A stretch of 64,000 nucleotides of DNA from Hyphococcus flavus (lineage in GTDB: Bacteria > Pseudomonadota > Alphaproteobacteria > Caulobacterales > Parvularculaceae). The stretch lies in assembly GCF_028748065.1 (NCBI RefSeq), contig NZ_CP118166.1:697501-761500 (forward strand), written 5' to 3'. The notes under the pieces were generated by a model. That model saw only the letters and a program-made list of their open reading frames with translations, was not told the DNA's origin and did not search any database. The first letter of the stretch is position 1; every line of letters starts with the position of its first letter. Below are positions 61,785-64,000 of the stretch, piece by piece. The position numbers and the translations under genes were made by a program.

Positions 61785-63455
61785 ATGGCAGCAAATGGAC
61801 CTGAAGCACATGACGCCCAGACGCGCCGTCCCGCGCGCGTAGCCCGCTTATGTGCAATCATTGCTGTGTCCGCATTTGTCGCCGCGCCGATTGCCGCTGT
61901 CCTGGCTAGCGCAACCATTGGGGGTAAAGGCGAAGCGCTTGCGCATTTGCTCGGCGTCAATGGCGTCCGGTACTTTGTCACCACCTTAGCCTTATGCGCC
62001 CTTGCTGGGTTAGGCGCATCGATAATCGGCGCCGTGTCAGCACTCCTGATCTCAATGACGGATTTCCCCGGCCGGCGCCTGCTCTCAATCGCGCTTGTGC
62101 TGCCCTTTGCAATCCCTGCTTATGTTGCGGCTTACGCTTATGGCGATCTCTTGGGGCCATTCGGTCCCGTGGCGCAGTTAGTGGGCGTCAACAATATACC
62201 GGAAATTAGGTCTCTATCTGGCGCGGCATTCGTCCTGATGCTGATGACATATCCGTATGTTTATCTCGCCATGACAGCTTCTCTTTCATCGCGTTCAAGT
62301 TCGCTGATGCAGGCGGCGCGCATGCTCGGCGCTTCACCTCTCCGCGCCAGCCTTGGCCTTTTGTTGACAGCAAGCCGCCCAGCATTTTTCGGCGGTCTTG
62401 CCCTCGCGCTCATGGAAATCGCCGCAGAATACGGGGTCGCCGATTTTTTTGGCGTGCAAACGCTTAGCGTTGGAATTTTTCGCACCTGGTACGGACTTGG
62501 CGATCTGGCGGCCGCGACGCAGATCGCGACTGGGCTGTTCCTTGTAGCGCTTGTCTTGACGATTATAGAAAGCGCCAGCCGCAAGGGGCGCGCGGCTGAA
62601 GACGTGCGGGCTCACAGGAGCAGCAAACGGCTAAAACTTTCCGGCGTCCACGCTTTTGGCGCAATCTGCATTTGCGCGGCGCCCGTTGTTTTCGGGTTCA
62701 TAGCGCCGGCAGGCGTTCTACTCGCCAAGTTTGATCCCGACCTGTCTATTGGCGCCGGCCGCGATCTTGCCGCAGCGGGGGTGAATACAGCAAGCATTGC
62801 CGCCATCGGCGCGATCATTGCGATGGCCATTGCCGTTATTCTGTCCTATGCGGCACGGCGCGCCCGCGGGAGAATTGCAAAATCACTGATGCGTGTGGCG
62901 ACACTGGGATACGCCGTACCGGGCGCAGTCATGGCGATCGGTATTTTAGCCTTGTCATCGTTTGTCGCGCGCATAAGCGGCGTCGCTGTTGCTGGCGGGA
63001 TTGGCGTGCTTTTATACGCCTATGTCGCGCGGTTTTTGACTGCCGGATACAATTCAGCCTCGGCAGGCCTGGCGCAAATCAGCCCGGAGATGGACGCCGC
63101 AGCGAGAAGCCTTGGCGCCGGTCCGGCACGCGTTCTTTCATTCATACATTGGCCGATGGCGCGATCTTCCGTTCTTGCAGGCGCAGGCATCGTCGCCATC
63201 GATATCGCCAAAGAGCTTCCGGCTACGCTCTTGCTGCGACCATTCAATTTTGAAACGCTCAGCACAAGGATTTACCGGCTGGCTTCAGATGAGCGCCTCG
63301 CCGATGCTGCGCCAGCGGCGCTGATTTTAATCGCACTCGGCTTGATCCCGGCGCTGGCGCTCAGCCTGATCGCCGATCATAGCAATTGGCAAAAGAAAAA
63401 CGCCCGCAAAGCCGATAAGGACTTTGCGGGCGCTGAGGCTGGATTAACAGTTTAA
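61785..63455 (+). CDS. futB: Ferric-iron ABC transporter permease
   Basis: A 556-residue protein made of two fused ABC permease halves of about six helices each. The EAA-like coupling loops are MLGASPLRASLGLLLTASRPA in the first half and SLGAGPARVLSFIHWPMARSS in the second. It completes the FutABC transporter with the divergent futC-futA pair. The C-terminal coding part carries a terminator for the opposite strand. Confidence 0.94.
   Translation: MAANGPEAHDAQTRRPARVARLCAIIAVSAFVAAPIAAVLASATIGGKGEALAHLLGVNGVRYFVTTLALCALAGLGASIIGAVSALLISMTDFPGRRLLSIALVLPFAIPAYVAAYAYGDLLGPFGPVAQLVGVNNIPEIRSLSGAAFVLMLMTYPYVYLAMTASLSSRSSSLMQAARMLGASPLRASLGLLLTASRPAFFGGLALALMEIAAEYGVADFFGVQTLSVGIFRTWYGLGDLAAATQIATGLFLVALVLTIIESASRKGRAAEDVRAHRSSKRLKLSGVHAFGAICICAAPVVFGFIAPAGVLLAKFDPDLSIGAGRDLAAAGVNTASIAAIGAIIAMAIAVILSYAARRARGRIAKSLMRVATLGYAVPGAVMAIGILALSSFVARISGVAVAGGIGVLLYAYVARFLTAGYNSASAGLAQISPEMDAAARSLGAGPARVLSFIHWPMARSSVLAGAGIVAIDIAKELPATLLLRPFNFETLSTRIYRLASDERLADAAPAALILIALGLIPALALSLIADHSNWQKKNARKADKDFAGAEAGLTV
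63391..63432 (-). terminator. Minus-strand terminator within the futB 3' end
   Basis: Perfect 11-bp stem CGCCCGCAAAG / CTTTGCGGGCG with a 10-base loop; on the minus strand it is followed by TTTTTCTTTT. It lies just behind the stop of the amidohydrolase gene, inside futB coding sequence. Confidence 0.8.
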
Positions 63456-63457
63456 AA

Positions 63458-64000
63458 TCATTCGCCGCCGCGATAAGCGTGAGGAAGGTCGCCACGATCC
63501 AGATCGCGATAGCGCTCCATCAACATACGCTGACGGTTGTTCAGATCCTGCGGCCGGCCATCAATGAAGACGGCTTCCGGAACCGTCGTGACTTCCAGCG
63601 GGTCGCCGTCCCATATCACCACATCAGCGACGCGTCCTGGCTGTAGAGAGCCAAGTTGATCAGCAACACCTAACATTCTTGCCGCATTCAAGGTCAAGGC
63701 GGCTATCGCGGCATCGTATGGCAGTCCTTCAGCAACAGCATTGCCGGCATGTTGCCGAATAAGACGCGCATTGTGGGTCGTGTCGTTTGTTTCGTAAAAC
63801 GCAATTTGAACGCCCGCTTCATGCAACCGTGCAGCATTTTGCAAAGTCGCACTGAGTTCTTCAAATTGGTCAGGCAAATTTGCAGTGCCCGATACAATGA
63901 CAGGTATATTTGCGGCCGCCAGCTCATCCGCTACACGCCACCCTTCTAAAGCGCCAAGAATAATTACGCGCAGGCGATATGTATTTTTCAGTCTTATGAG
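63458..64000 (-). CDS. Amidohydrolase family protein (5' end outside window)
   Basis: 180 residues of the C-terminal part of a TIM-barrel amidohydrolase, open to the right edge. Recognisable pieces are VIVSGTANLPDQFE, AGVQIAFYETNDTTHNARLIRQHAGNAVAEGLPYDAAIAALTLNAARMLG and SLQPGRVADVVIWDGDPLEVTTVPEAVFIDG, the typical end of imidazolonepropionase-like enzymes. The frame in fact starts beyond 64000; the internal TTG at 63877 is not the start. Substrate unknown. Confidence 0.88.
   Translation of the reverse strand, partial: LIRLKNTYRLRVIILGALEGWRVADELAAANIPVIVSGTANLPDQFEELSATLQNAARLHEAGVQIAFYETNDTTHNARLIRQHAGNAVAEGLPYDAAIAALTLNAARMLGVADQLGSLQPGRVADVVIWDGDPLEVTTVPEAVFIDGRPQDLNNRQRMLMERYRDLDRGDLPHAYRGGE

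Overview
The window looks like chromosomal DNA of a free-living, probably marine, alphaproteobacterium near Caulobacterales/Parvularculales. The pointers are a CcrM-type GANTC methyltransferase, an F0 ATP synthase operon with separate b' and b subunits and no F1 genes, an alphaproteobacterial SOS box (GTTC-N7-GTTC), split GcvPA/GcvPB glycine dehydrogenase, and a TonB cluster with DUF3450 and a long ExbB-like protein. There is no rRNA here, so the placement is inference. Most of the window is ordinary, moderately GC-rich core genome; two small AT-rich insertions stand out (about 28.7-29.5 kb and 55.0-55.6 kb).

Layout. 0-4.9 kb: a minus-strand TonB energising operon (DUF3450, TtpC-like ExbB, ExbB, two ExbD, TonB, TPR protein). 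5.3-5.7 kb: tRNA-Gln and tRNA-Pro. 5.8-13.8 kb: single genes (acyl-CoA dehydrogenase, outer-membrane barrel, Sua5, methyltransferase-like lipoprotein, FAD oxidoreductase, YaaA). 13.9-14.3 kb: an orphan 69-residue membrane protein behind a 47-bp interrupted palindrome that encloses its probable -35 box. 14.3-20.1 kb: a minus-strand run with a DUF3667 protein, a dipeptidase, a glycosyltransferase pair, two unknown envelope proteins, an XRE regulator and a small membrane protein. 20.1-20.25 kb: a divergent control region with two 18-bp operators on one side and an SOS box before a PA0069-family radical SAM gene on the other. 21.4-28.6 kb: a putative zincin, an intradiol dioxygenase, a wHTH-TPR regulator, a tautomerase, a hydrolase, RNase HII and CcrM. 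28.6-29.5 kb: a short inverted-repeat element and a frameshifted membrane protein gene.

29.5-36.8 kb: lipocalin, acid phosphatase, acyl-CoA carboxyltransferase, secreted unknowns, MutY, DciA-like protein and a DsbA-like lipoprotein, leading into smc (36.9-40.4 kb). 40.4-43.3 kb: an ArsR-led seven-gene operon (three SRPBCC proteins, a PhnB-like protein, an RpoA-CTD-like helix-hairpin-helix protein, DUF1428) with two identical TTAGG-N6-CCTAA repeats. 43.5-46.6 kb: LytTR membrane regulator, S41 peptidase, GST. 46.8-49.5 kb: atpI-atpB-atpE-atpF'-atpF with promoter and terminator. 49.6-53.4 kb: DUF924, flavodoxin, GltB-like protein, acyltransferase. 53.4-58.9 kb: glycine cleavage operon gcvT-gcvH-(glycine-zipper ORF)-gcvPA-(foreign gene)-gcvPB under a tandem glycine riboswitch. 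59-63.5 kb: Zur/Fur-family regulator and a ferric-iron ABC transporter whose binding protein and ATPase are divergent from its permease. 63.4-64 kb: the end of an amidohydrolase.

The clearest functional themes are TonB-dependent and ABC-type metal uptake with metal-responsive regulation, glycine-sensing control of glycine cleavage, cell-cycle methylation, and several small self-regulated modules whose operators can be read directly. No CRISPR array, prophage, integrase or transposase was seen.
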